Positions 1 through 11,240 of a stretch of DNA of 64,000 bases are shown here, piece after piece. The notes under the pieces are model-generated. The model did not search any database and was not told the DNA's origin. It was given only the letters and a program-made list of their open reading frames with translations. The stretch lies in contig JAJVDF010000507.1 in NCBI GenBank assembly GCA_022410635.1, forward strand, positions 289,006 to 353,005. Reading direction: 5' to 3'. Positions within the stretch are counted from its first letter, which is position 1, and each line of letters opens with the position of its first letter. The DNA comes from Tretioscincus oriximinensis. Its lineage: Eukaryota; Chordata; Lepidosauria; Squamata; Gymnophthalmidae. A program made the translations under genes and the position numbers.

Positions 1-1666
1 GTTTGGTGAAGTGTTCATTTTTATCATCTGAGAAAGAGATGTGGTACAAACATATTCAGGTGAAAACACACTATATGGAACTATGCATTTCTTCATTTTT
101 TAAAACATCAGCATAGCGTTGATACTGTTTGTGTACGGCATAATATGTTGACACAGTGGTAAGTTCTTTGCTGTTGCACAAATATAACAGAACAATTTCA
201 GAGCAGTGAGTTTCAGGATAAATAAATCTGTGCAGCATTAATGTAACCTGTGGAAGTCTACTTGCCTCTATTGCATGACTAAGAAAAATCTTGACTTCTT
301 TTTTAAAGAATTAACTCTTCCTTGCAGCATCAGGAGTTCGACTAAGTGAAGTTAGATTAGGACAGCTTATCCCTGTGTGTTTAAATGCTGTGAAATGGTG
401 TATGTAAACCCTGCATTTTCCCTATAAAATGCATAGGAATATGCCCCAGGCGCTTTGAACTCACTTTCCCCTTTATATTTGAAGAAGGAAATCGTTCTAA
501 AGATGTATCCAGCATCAATAATTAATGCAGCTCACAGACATTTGTATTTTGGTATTTTTCACAGACTATGAAATAGATCATGTTATTTGCTGCTACAGCC
601 ATTTGTACAAAAAATAAGGGATATGAATAACTAAATGGCAGTAGCTCTGGATCTTCACTCATGAAGCAGTTTTGCATTGTTTCATTCTTAGATTTAACTT
701 TGCTAATGAATGTTAGGAAGGAATTTTGTGTGTGTGCGAACACAGAAACTATTATGGATGCTTTATGAAATGAAAAGACTTGCAGCTTTACCTCTATCTC
801 CAATTACGTTTTGTAGCATCCATTTATTATGATGAGACCTGTGCCAGAAAATTAAATACAAAGATGGATTTAGTATGAAAAGGATGTAATTTTTTTTTNA
901 AAAAAATCTCCATGAAGAAAGCCAAAATAATTTATGTTTTAAAATGTCTAGAAAATGCAGACATTTGTCATGCTCTGGCAGGTCTACAGAGCTGAACTCT
1001 GAAATTGCTCTGACATCATCCATAGTTGAATAGCATTTCTCAGAGCAAACAGTTCAAGAGCTACTACAGTTAAGTAGCTAACCGTCAGACGTCATTAAAA
1101 GAATCAACAATATATTAATCTATAACATTACTGGTTTTCCTGCACCTCTATTCCATGATCTTGGCAGTGAGGAGGAAGGCAGCTTCCAGCTCCCTCCTCC
1201 ATGTGTAGCTTCAGCTAGTTCTTTGCAAACTGTTGGCTTGCGAATGCAAAGCAGTGGCAGGGGGCAGCGCTGACAACATCCCTCTAGGCACTGTGATAGG
1301 ACAAAAGTACTCATCTATAGTATCAAAGATTACTCATCTATAGAAACAAGGAATAACTCTGCCCCTCCTTCTATATAAATCCTTGCATCTTTACAAACAC
1401 TAGGTAGGTTCCTAGTATACTTGATAGGCTGGGATACTGGCCGGTTCTGAATCAGCTTTTAAAATCTATTCTTATCCCTGTTGTCACTTTTAACTGCCTT
1501 ATTCTCTATCCATCACTCTTAATGAGCATTAGTCATTGTTCACCATCACTTAATCCCTGTTAATGTCTACAGTTGTTGCTACACAGGATGAATACTTATA
1601 GCCCTAACATTTAAAACATTTTGTGTTTTTGTTGCATCTGGTAGCAAATTCAGGTCATCCAATATG
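1..1666. other. Intronic sequence, no gene seen
   Basis: AT-rich sequence without a convincing coding frame, RNA gene or classifiable repeat. By inference it lies in an intron of the receptor gene whose exons appear at 27782 and 50429. The only local structure I see is a short direct repeat of ACTCATCTATAG near 1309 and 1332. Confidence 0.5.
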
Positions 1667-1940
1667 AATATATTTATTTATTTTTATTTATTTATTTATT
1701 TGTACTTGTATCCCGCCCTATACGCGAAGGTCTCAGGGCGGCCAACCATACGGTGGCGCACGTAGCTTGTTGTTGCTTTCTCCACAACAGACACCCTGTG
1801 GGGTAGGTGGGGCCAAAAGAGTTCAAAGAACTGTGACTGGCCCAAGGTCACCCAGCTGNCTTTCGTGAAGGAGTGGAGAATCGAACCGGGAGACTACCAG
1901 ATAAGAGTCCCACACTCTAACCACTACACCAAACTGGCAG
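1667..1940 (-). mobile_element. tRNA-derived SINE with L2-type 3' tail
   Basis: Read on the - strand it begins near 1940 with a tRNA-like head: an A-box-like TGGTGTAGTGG, then a B box GGTTCGATTC. A body follows containing GGGTGACCTTGGGCCAGTC and CAGGGTGTCTGTTGTGGAGA. It ends in a tail with GAGACCTTCGCGTATAGGGC followed by an AAATAAATA run. The same body occurs at 20846-21088 (same strand) and 22738-22976 (+ strand), which shows a dispersed family. The head supports RNA polymerase III origin. The tail resembles the local L2 ends, so mobilisation by L2 is inferred. Confidence 0.85.
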
Positions 1941-4669
1941 CATGGGAACCCAGCAACAGCTACTAAACATGAGTGGAAAACCTTCTTTGGGTGTTGGAAA
2001 AACACCAATTCATTCTGTGCTTGTTTCAGCAAAATAATTTTGCTGATTTCTTTTCTTCTGGAAAATAAACAGATTTTTTAAATGGATAACGCTTGAAGAA
2101 AAATCCTTGCAATTTATGAGAGATTAAGTTATTACTCTTCAGTCCCATACTTCAGTGGGGAAGGAAAAGCAGTAAGTCAAAGATGGAACAGGGGTGTTAA
2201 GGAGTGCTTCTCACACATTTGAGTTCACACACCTCTGAAATCTCAGCATATATCCATTAAAATCCCTTTAATCCTAGAACATAGTCATGTATGTTGGTGC
2301 AGGGGTAGAGAACCATGGGAGGAACTAAAAATAGAGAAAAAATGGAAAGAGCTTGAAAATATAGGAAAGCAATGGAAAAGCAGAGCAACTCAGCATTTAA
2401 GATATTTCTCTTTGAAAGAAAGTAAAAAGAAAGCTACTTTTTAAATAACTCCCCATTCTCCCAGCAGGTCACAACACTCATGAAACTGTTTAGCTCTTGT
2501 ATATCTATGAAGACAAGAGGGAAAAAATAAGTTGTCAATTTCCCAGCTTTTTTGTTAATCACATCAGATAATACAAACAAGCATATGATAAGGAACTGGT
2601 GTTGAATATGCTGATAGCATGGTCTATTATGATCTGTACTTCTAACATAAGTTGACATTGCTTCCTTGTCATGTGCTCAGTATAACCAATCATATTACTT
2701 CCCATAATTCCTTACCGTATAGTATAATTTTAAACAGGTCCCAGTGTGGTGTGAATGTTTTTGTGTGACTCTTCTGTCACTGCTCTATTGACTGCTTGAG
2801 ATACTGTTTGAGATAAGTTCTTAGAATGCACAACACAGTATAATGATCACGGTTTAAGGAAAAGGTGGTCATTTGGTTATAGACAGAGGGGAGAGGCACC
2901 TATAATGCCACAGTAAAACAAATGCCAGCATAAAAGCCCTATTCAATGTTATAGTGAACAATTTTTAAATTATTTTAAGGGACTTAATAAATGCACTAGT
3001 AATGCTGGCATATTGCCAATATCTGCTACACTGAGCCAACAGACAGATCCAATACTATACAGTATATCTCCAGGTGAAAGTATCATGCAAGTGTGTTGTA
3101 AGTCTTACCAAATTACATGGCCTTTGTACATGGAAATATATTCTTTTCTATTGGCTTACAACTCATAAACATTTGAATAATTTGCACAAACTTTGTATAA
3201 ACTTTACTCAAGTTTTTGGCACTGACTATATATTTTACACTTTTCACAAATGTGACACGAAATTCTTGCTTTGCAGCATTCATGACTGTCCTACATCTAG
3301 ATCATTAACGAACAAATTAAAAAGCAAGTGCCCTAATATTTTTCTTCTCTTCGCTAAGATAACTGTCCATTTGTTTCTACCCTCTGAATCTTGTCCTTTT
3401 CCAATCACTAATCTGAATCAGAACCTGTCCTCTTATTCCATGATTGATAAAGACTTTTGATGAGATCCTAACAATCCTTACCTTTGTCTTCCTTCTCTTT
3501 ATGAACTTATTTATTGCTTGGGCATACATTTATGTAAGGTGCACTGAAAATATGTATACTTATAGTGAAATGCATTTTACAATGGTTCAGGTTTAACTGA
3601 ATTAGAGAAAAAAAACAATGAGCTATTGTCAAACAATTCAAGATATCCTGTATGATAGGGATCTGCATGAGCAAACATCATGTAATTGGTTCATATCAAA
3701 CCATTTATCAAACTCAGCAGCTAATCATTTAAGCAAATTACAGAGTGCATTCTAATATATTAATCAATAAAAAAGTAGTTTTTCTCATTAAAAATCTTTT
3801 CACAATGGCAACAAAACCATAAACTTACTTCGTATTTGCAGCTATTAGACTATTTTAATAAAAATTTTGAATATTTGCAACTGCATGTACAGTTCAATGT
3901 GAACATCCATGAGCCAGTTGAATTTTCAAATGCAAAATGTTGAACATCTGTATCATAAGGTATATCGTTCCTAAACAAATATAACAAATATAATATTACT
4001 AGAATTTATTCAGACATTGATTACTGTATTGACAGCATTTATATAACATATATAGTAGACAATGATGAGAAATAAAAAGTTAATAAATAAAGAATTTTTA
4101 ATTATAACAACTAACATGGCAATGAAAGTGCTATTGTTATTGTTTTTGTTTAAATTTATAAATTTAACTTGTTCAAATTGAATTTCCATCCACTCCTATT
4201 ATTCAGATTTGATTTTCCATCAGCAAAAAGTAAAGTCGGTAGTACAATATCTTTTTTGACATCCAATTGATAACTTGCTGACTGACAGTGTAACAACATA
4301 AACACAGTAACTGCTATCTTCAGATACATAGCATTTTCAGAAAAGAGTATCTGTTGTCAATTTTAGTGAAAATACTATAGAATTATCATCATATATTGCC
4401 CTAAGAATTGCTTTAGCACAAAGCAATGCATGACAGTCGTCACCAAAAAACTTTTGTTTAAAACTATCAATTGTACAAATCAACTGTATTATAATATTCT
4501 AGATAAGATATTTATGGGGTTGTCTTGTCATACATACATTAGTAACTAAAATTATGGAAACTTCTTTGAAAAATTGTATTTTTGAGGTTTGATCATAACA
4601 CTGCTTGTTTCAGATTAACCCCATAAAATTATATATCAGTTTAAAAGGGACAGTTATTAATTGAAGCGG
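1941..4669. other. Intronic sequence, no gene seen
   Basis: AT-rich, with no supported coding frame. A 128-codon open frame at 3074-3460 has no recognisable domain and looks like chance. No repeat family recognised. Confidence 0.45.
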
Positions 4670-4677
4670 ATTCAAAG

Positions 4678-4872
4678 TAGGCTGACCAGATGACCCCCTT
4701 TTTGGGGGGGTTAAAAGCCCATTTTTGGGGTGCCTCCTGGTTTTTTTCTGAGGAAAATAAAATGAAAAAAAGAAAAAAAAATGGATTTTCTTTCCTTGCA
4801 AACAACTGGGAGGCACCCCAAAACCGGGTTTCCAACCAACCACCCCACAAAAGGGGTCATCTGACCAGCCTA
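4678..4872. mobile_element. 195-bp hairpin MITE, hAT-like, with 8-bp target duplication
   Basis: The ends are inverted copies: TAGGCTGACCAGATGACCCC at 4678 and its complement ending at 4872. Inner parts also pair (the TTTTGGGGTGCCTCC region against GGAGGCACCCCAAAA), so most of the element folds back on itself around an A-rich loop. The flanks ATTCAAAG (4670-4677) and GTTCAAAG (4873-4880) agree in 7 of 8 bases. An 8-bp duplication is typical of hAT transposons. There is no coding capacity. A related right half is at 30599-30929. Confidence 0.75.
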
Positions 4873-5230
4873 GTTCAAAGGAAAGTTACAAGGATGCTGA
4901 ATGATCAAGGGATGTTTAGTCTGCAAAAGAGAAGCCTGAGGGGAGTCCTGATAGCAGTCTATACATACTTGAAGTGCTGTCTTAGAGCAGAGGGATCAAC
5001 TTTGTTCTCATAGGCACAATGGGGTGAAACTGCCAGAAAGTAGATATGGATTAGATATAAGAAAAACACCCAGTAAGGGGGAATAAACTGGGATAGGTTG
5101 CCATAGGACATGGTGAGTTCTCTGCTGGAAGTCTTCAAAGACAGTCTGGGATGGTTCAATGAACCCTGCATTGAGCAGGGAGTTGGACCCAGTGACCCTG
5201 GAGGTCCCTTCCAACTCTATAATTCTAAAG
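4873..5230 (+). mobile_element. CR1 LINE, 5'-truncated 3' end
   Basis: Frame fragments resemble the C-terminal end of the CR1 reverse transcriptase ORF, for example SLQKRSLRGVLIAVYTYLK from about 4918. The segment ends with the characteristic CR1 3' region (GGACCCAGTGACCCTGGAGG, then CCTTCCAACTCTATAATTCT at 5208-5227). Stops and frameshifts show that it is dead. The hairpin MITE lies directly at its 5' boundary. Confidence 0.8.
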
Positions 5231-5705
5231 AAATTGTTAGTTAAAAGAAAAACACCATAAAATCAAATTAACAGAAACAATAATTCAGTTATGGTTTTAC
5301 ATTATAACAACTAAAGCAGACTAAAAAACTTGGTTTACTCCATGGGAAGCAATTGTAAAGTCACAATGCTAAAGGTTACCCAACTATTAACTTTCAGAGT
5401 GCGAATTTTGTAATTCTAATTTTTTTTGTGTTTCACGTTTCTTTCATATGTTTGTTGAATTACATTCCTCATTAAATTATATTTCCATTGATATATAATT
5501 TTACGGATTACTCCCCTCCAAGAAATGGTGTTATAAGCCATCAAATCTCAAAAATACAATTTTTCAAAACGTTTTCTGCAATTTTGGCCACTAGTGTAAG
5601 TTCCAAGTCTTGAATTTGATTTAGCAACAGGGCTTGTAGAACTTTAGAGAAAAGGGTAGATGGCATGATGTTTCATATACAAGTTTACTTTTTACTAGTC
5701 TCTAT
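5231..5705. other. Intronic sequence, nothing recognised
   Basis: AT-rich, no coding frame or repeat family that I can name. Confidence 0.4.
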
Positions 5706-5765
5706 AGTAGTACAAGACCACCTTGCTAGATTTTCTGGACCCAGACTAACATAGCTATTTCTCTG
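5706..5765 (+). repeat. Fragment of the tailless retroposon family (end GGCTATTTCTCTG)
   Basis: About 60 bp matching the 3' part of the better copies at 41047, 59482, 61065 and 62182. It contains CAGACTAACATAGCTATTTC followed by TCTG. It is old and diverged, and I cannot define its 5' limit. Confidence 0.5.
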
Positions 5766-7639
5766 AAATATTGAATTGATTGCCTCTGTTATAGAAATGA
5801 GACTAAGGAAGTGGTTTTAAATGATAGATAGCAATAATGTATCCTTCACCTTTATCATAGGAATTTTTTATTATATAAAAAATATAATAACTATTTCAAA
5901 ACATAAATAACAAAGATCCTTCTTAATGTACTGAAACTGATTCTGTTTTGAATTCCAGGCTAGAAGCCTGCCACCCACATATTGCAGGCCCTGGTTTGCT
6001 GGAGAATGTTTCCTGCTCCACAAATGGTCCCACTATTCCAAAGACATTTGCTGCCTGCTTCCAGTATATGCCTGGTGTGGACTGCTTAAAAGCAGTCCTT
6101 GATCAGTCTGGTGCGGCAGGAATGGTCTCAAGGCTGTATGGATGTCATAAGCTAGGCCTTTTGATTTCAAATATAGAGTGTCCTATCACCTTGCCCAATA
6201 ACAATGAGGAATAGACAAAACAAAGCTGGAATACCTGTTCATGATATTGTACTTTACTGTACACTGGACTAGAAGCAGGTATGTTCCTGTAGCCTGTTGG
6301 GAATGGTTCCCAGTGAGACTTTTTGTTAAATGGTGGGATATAAATGTACATACGTACATCCATACGTACATAAAAATGTTTAAACTTACCTTACATTTGA
6401 CAGAATAAAGTTTAAGGTATGTTTCTCTGGAAAGAGAGATGCTGTATCCCTTCATGTCACATGACATGTTTTCATCCACTTGCAGTTAAGCATGTTTGAT
6501 TATCATCAGTAGCACCTGATGTTGCTACTTGGGATGGCCTATATAGGAGAACAAAACTGGCCAGAACTCATTTGTTTTCCAGTAAATTCCTGCTCTGAAA
6601 CTCTCTACCTGCTGATTGCATCAATTCCTACTACAATTGGAATAGGAAGCCTGCCTTACAGTTGACTGGCTTTTCAATACAGGGATGTTAAACAGACCAC
6701 TTCCTCTTTTGAAGTACAAACAGAAAGATTAACATGTAGAATGGCCCAGATGGGACAGCTCATCAGGAACTGCTTCAGTCTACCCCAGCAGTTCACATCA
6801 TCTGCATGGGACTAGTAAATCTGATTTGTACTAAGTTCCCTTTAGTGGTAAAGCAAGTTAATCATTATTAATTGTAGCTGTGTTGTAGCATGTGTTGTTT
6901 TGCTGCCCAAATAAACATTGCTATATTTACTAATACAGATTAAAGGATGTAAGATAGAAAGTCATGTCTAAAGGTTCTTTAACACAATGAAGCTTCTATG
7001 GCTATCACTTGCCTATAAGTTTACAATTTTGTGACAGTTTCTCATTTGTCAGTACAGACAAGCTTTATTTTAAGCTATCATTTTCAGACCCTGGGTATAG
7101 CCCAAACTTCTCAGAATGACAAAAAATTTTGCACAAATTGTCTTACTGCCATATGGAGTGAAACTACTTTCAAATCCAATAATGGAGGCTAAGTGTTTTC
7201 ATACCGAGTTCCAAATTGCAATTTGTCTCTGACAGCAGGGAGAATGACTAGAGGTGAAGATTTCATTCACCTCTCAAAAATAGTTTGTAAAACCACAGAT
7301 TCCTTAGTATCATGTGGCCACTGAAGGTAAAACAAAGAACCTCTTAATTTATCATTGCTTATGTCTTTCAACAGATGGGTAACAGCACTGTGCTGACAAA
7401 AGGTTAACGGGTTGTGATTCAGAAGGAAAACAACTTTTCTATGACGTAGTAATTCTTTGTTTGGATATATTAATAACCCACTTGAGATTAATACAGGCCA
7501 CAGAATTGTAGTTATTCATGTATATCCAGGCATATCCTGGAATTCCTTCCTATTGCTACTCTATGAGTGTTTCCACATGCAAGCTTATAGCTCTGAATAT
7601 AAGAATGTTCCAGACTGTAAGCCATTGCACCTCGGCATA
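5766..7639. other. Intronic sequence with one possible LTR-like block
   Basis: No supported gene. A possible LINE or SINE tail (GGTGGGATATAAATGTACAT) lies near 6334. The stretch 6490-6635 is listed separately as a weak solo-LTR candidate. The rest is AT-rich and unremarkable. Confidence 0.4.
6490..6635 (+). repeat. Possible solo LTR, weak
   Basis: It starts with TGTTTGATTATC, has a TATA-like GCCTATATAGGAG near 6539, and reaches a TACTACA end near 6634, so it has TG...CA limits and a promoter-like core. There is no second copy in the window and I could not identify a target duplication. It could be chance. Confidence 0.25.
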
Positions 7640-10198
7640 TGTAAACTGGGCTCCTCTGTTGCTGATGATCCTGTTGGGCACCCCATGAAGCCGGAAAATG
7701 TGCCGAATGAATAGCTCAGCAAGATGTGTGGTTGTTGGCAGCTTAGGACAAGGGACAAAATGGTCCTGCTTAGAGAACAGTTCTGTTACTACCCAAATCA
7801 CTGTGCACTGTTTATTCTCCGGCAAGTCAGTGANGGAGTGGGGAGCGGCTGCAACAAACCCCTGGGCTTCCCTTCCATTCACTTTGAAGTAGCACAAACT
7901 GCACAGTTCTTTAAATACCGGTCCACGTCCTCCCTCACACCCGGCCACCAGAATTGCCTGCAAAGCAAGTGCCAGCACTTGAGAAATCCAAAACGTCCAG
8001 CAATTTTTGTGCCATGGCAGGTACCCAAAATGTCCAGGCGAAGAGTTTCAGGAACGTAAACATGGCCATCCCAAATGCCGAGCCATCTTTAANGTCCAGT
8101 TCATGCTGGTGCTGCAAAAAACAAGGGTCACTAGCTAAGGAAGATCGAAGACCAGGTGGCAAGTCCCTATTAACAGCTCCAGTCTTGTCATGGCCCTGGT
8201 GACCACTCCCAATCCCAGCAGCTGAGGGGTGAATACAGTGTCCACCACTTCTGCCCCCTTGCTATCACGCTGCGGCAAACAAGATAGCGCATCAGCTAAG
8301 CACAAAATTAAAATGTTGAAAGTACTGGGCCCACTTCAACTGCTTCCCAGACAGCTTTCGTGGGATGCGAAGCACCTCCAAGTTCTTGTCATCAGTCAGT
8401 ACTTTGAAAGGAGCAGGAGNCTCTTCCAGCTAGTGCCACCATGTCTCCAGGGGCCAATAAACAGCCTCCTCCTCCTTCTCCCAGATTGGCCAGTTGTGTT
8501 CAGTGGAATCGAACTTCCTGGAGAAATAGGCACAGGGATGCAGTTGGACGGTCTCATTCGTTTGCACAGCTCCCACCGCCACATCTGAATCATCCACCTG
8601 AACTTCGAATGGTCGGACTAGGTCAGGGTGGGCTAGCACAGGCTCCTGCACAAAACAAGCCTTAAGCAATGCAAACGCCTGCTGGTAGACTGGCGACCAA
8701 TCCAACTTACTGCTGGTCTTAGGTACCTCCCCCGCACCAGTTTTCAGCAAATCAGTCAAAGGAAGAGTGATTGCAGCAAAGTTTGGGATGAATTGGCAGT
8801 AAAAATTTGCAAACCCCAAGAAGTTTTGCAATTGCCACCGGATCCTGGGGGCCTCCCAACCAACCACCGCCTCTACCTTGGTGGGCTCCATCTCCACCCC
8901 TAACTTTGAGATGCAATAACCCAAGAAATCAAACTTGGTTTGATGGAACTCACATTTGGAAAGTTTCACATATAAATGGTTCTGCAACAGTCTATTGAGC
9001 ACCGCCAGTACCATTTGCACATGTCCCCCTATGGACTTAGAATAAATCAAAATGTCATCAAGGTATACAATGACTTCCTTAAACAAAAAGTCATGCAACA
9101 CCTCTTTGATGAGGGACATAAACACACCCGGTGCCCCACTCAACCCAAAAGGCATCACATGATATTTGAAACCCCCCCAAATTTGAAGTTAAAAGTTGTC
9201 TTCCACTTGTCCCCCTCCCTAATGTGCACCCGGTAGTCCACATCACGAACATCTGACTTAGCCCCCTGATATTTTCTAAAAGTTCTGAGATGAGTGGCTG
9301 TGGGTACCTGTTGCCCCAGGACACGGTGTTCAAGCTGCAATAATCTGTAATAAGTCTGAGTTCTCCTGTCTTCTCGTGCCGGAAAAAGACAGGGGCAGCC
9401 ACAGTGGATGTTGATGGGGAAATAAAGCCCCTGAGCCAAGTTTGTATCGATGAAGTCCTGTAGAGCAGCAGTCTCCACTTGAGACATGGGATACAGGCAG
9501 GACATAGGCAGGTGGACCCCTTCCACAAAGTCAATAGCACAATCTGAAGGGCAGGGAGAGAGTAGTTCATCACAGGCCACCTCCCCAAACACTGCAGATA
9601 GGTCTTTATATTCGGCCAGGATGCCCCTCAAGTCCCCACTGACATAAGTCACCAGCTGAACAGTGAACAGCCCCCCTTTCCCTAGACCAGGTGCACCCTT
9701 TGAAATGCTCTCATTTGGACCCACCCTGGCCGAGGCAGACATCCGTGTGTGCAAGGTGCAGCTTGCCATGTGTGTCACCATGCCAGTTGCCCAGTCAATG
9801 ACAGGATTGTGCATTTTTAACCAGATAAGCCCCAGAACCAGTTCACAAATAATATTCTTTGCAACTAATAAATTTGCAGGTTCCCAGTGATGGCCAATCC
9901 CCATCATGATTTTGTTTGAAAGATGGGAGACCACGCCCCCAGCTAATGGGCTCCCGTCCATCATCATGAACTCTACAAGGCTGTGCAGTGGATCAAGATG
10001 AACACCCAGTCTATGGGCTATGTCCATGTGCAGCAAGCATCTGGAACACCCAGAATCAATGGTGGCCCAGACTGCCAATCCCTCCGAGCAAGCAGGGCCA
10101 ATCAACACAATCTGCACTTGCAGAGTATCAGTTGCTAGCTTTTCAAAAGTGGCGCGCTGAGAGATCATGGCCTGTACTGCCCAGCCGCTCAGTACCAA
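7640..10198 (-). pseudogene. Degenerate gypsy pol (protease, RT, RNase H, partial integrase)
   Basis: Pieces in at least two frames. The protease active-site motif IDSG lies near 10057 on the - strand. RT begins around 9600, with a frame change near 9460 (APVFFRHEKTGELRLITDY) and a return by about 9260. The RT catalytic YLDD lies at about 9065-9054, followed by ILIYSKS. RNase H reads VDDSDVAVGAV, a departure from the usual start. After 8430 the frame breaks up. Integrase appears at 7978-7640, with its first catalytic Asp in TDLPENKQ near 7828. The second motif reads ISNRGAQF near 7660, with Asn where the catalytic Asp is expected. Homology stops just after this, short of the third catalytic residue. 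This is a dead relic. Confidence 0.85.
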
Positions 10199-10878
10199 GC
10201 CCTGTCGTTTCCCACTGGCTGCTCACGACAAGACTCTGCATCCATCAGTCGTGTCTGCGTCGTGGAGACCGTCATGCAACTGGTGGATGAGGAGCTCCTC
10301 AGGCCAGTTGGGAATGTGTCCTGCATACCTCCGGAACTCTGAGACATACTGGACCCTTGTACTATCATGCGCAGTTGCTCTACTGCTGACTCGCACCAGA
10401 ACGGGTCACCAAAACATTCCCAGAGCCCTTTGGTGAGTGCGTGGATGAACTTCTGCTCTCTTGCATCAATCCGCTGCAGGAGCAGTAACCATTCTTGGGA
10501 CTCCCCTCTCAGCTTGCCCAGAATGAACTGCACCCTGTGTGCTTCGGATGCAATCATGTCCCCATAGCATGACAAATAGGCCGCGACCTAAGCCAAGAAC
10601 CCAGGTAGCTCCTCAGTGCCACCCAAGAAAGTGATGCGTAGGTCTCCTGGCAATGGTACAAAGGAGGACCTCACAGACACTGACTGCAGGGCCATAGCAT
10701 CAACCCCCGTCTCGAGCCCTGTCAGCCCCTCCAGGATGTCCACCACAACATGGGCCAGGCTGCCATCAAGTGCACCCACACTGGACATTTTGTAGAGGCG
10801 CTGCGGGTCCAGTGTCCACCGTGGCACTGTGGTGCCAGCGTTTCTCTGCCTTCCCCCTCTGAGTGGGTTGAAAGCCAT
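10189..10878 (-). pseudogene. Degenerate gypsy gag
   Basis: The start is taken at the Met at 10878 (MAFNPLRGGRQRN), the first Met after the LTR in the long open frame. An in-frame TAG at 10588-10590 interrupts the frame where a CAG would fit. The same frame then runs on to 10189. Capsid-like sequence (VQFILGKLRGESQEWLL) lies at about 10520. Near 10345 the sensible reading moves to another frame (VSEFRRYAGHIPNWPEEL), which marks a frameshift. I see no CCHC knuckle before pol begins. Confidence 0.75.
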
Positions 10879-10948
10879 GGTGGGTGGAAAAGCAGAATTT
10901 TTTTGGTATGACTGCAGACCAAGAGGTCTGAGACTCTCTATGGCAAAT

Positions 10949-11240
10949 GAACATTCAGACAAGTGATTTCAAGCTCTGAAAGTGATTTATTGCAGCTCTT
11001 GAGAGACTCTGAGTTAGGTCTGCAGTGACTGCCTGCTGCCAGANTAGCTATATTTATAGTCTTCTAGCCAATCACTGCATTCCTATTTTCCCGCTCAGAA
11101 TGCTGTTCAGAGATTGGTCATATTTAAACATAAGAGGTTTCCCTCCAAAACTCATTTGAACATAAGAGGTTTCCCTCCAAAATGCACAATCTGTTTTATC
11201 TGTACAAAAGATATAATACTATATACAAATATCTATGACA
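10949..11240 (-). repeat. 5' LTR of the gypsy element, with TATA box and poly(A) signal
   Basis: On the - strand it runs from TGTCATAGATATTTG (11240) to CTGAATGTTCA (10949), giving TG...CA limits. TATAAATATA lies at 11058-11049 and AATAAA at 10991-10986, in the expected order about 60 bp apart. A 24-bp segment beginning AACATAAGAGGTTTCCCTCC is directly repeated at 11127-11150 and 11159-11182, upstream of the TATA box. This resembles a duplicated regulatory unit. The limits are by eye and I could not assign the primer-binding site. Confidence 0.65.

Larger units (their letters stand above)
7640..11240 (-). mobile_element. Ty3/gypsy LTR retrotransposon, 3'-truncated and degenerate
   Basis: On the - strand the order is: 5' LTR (about 11240 to 10949), gag (from 10878), protease, reverse transcriptase, RNase H, and part of integrase ending near 7640. 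No 3' LTR is found after integrase, so the copy is truncated within pol. The reading frame breaks several times, so it cannot be active. The gag style (start MAFNPLRGG, a capsid-like region, no visible zinc knuckle) and the pol motifs fit the vertebrate Ty3/gypsy group that includes Sushi-like elements. The subgroup is a judgement by eye. Confidence 0.85.

Noticed and set aside
7697..8665. Several + strand open frames
   Set aside because: They are shadows of the - strand gypsy pol region, which has clear catalytic motifs.
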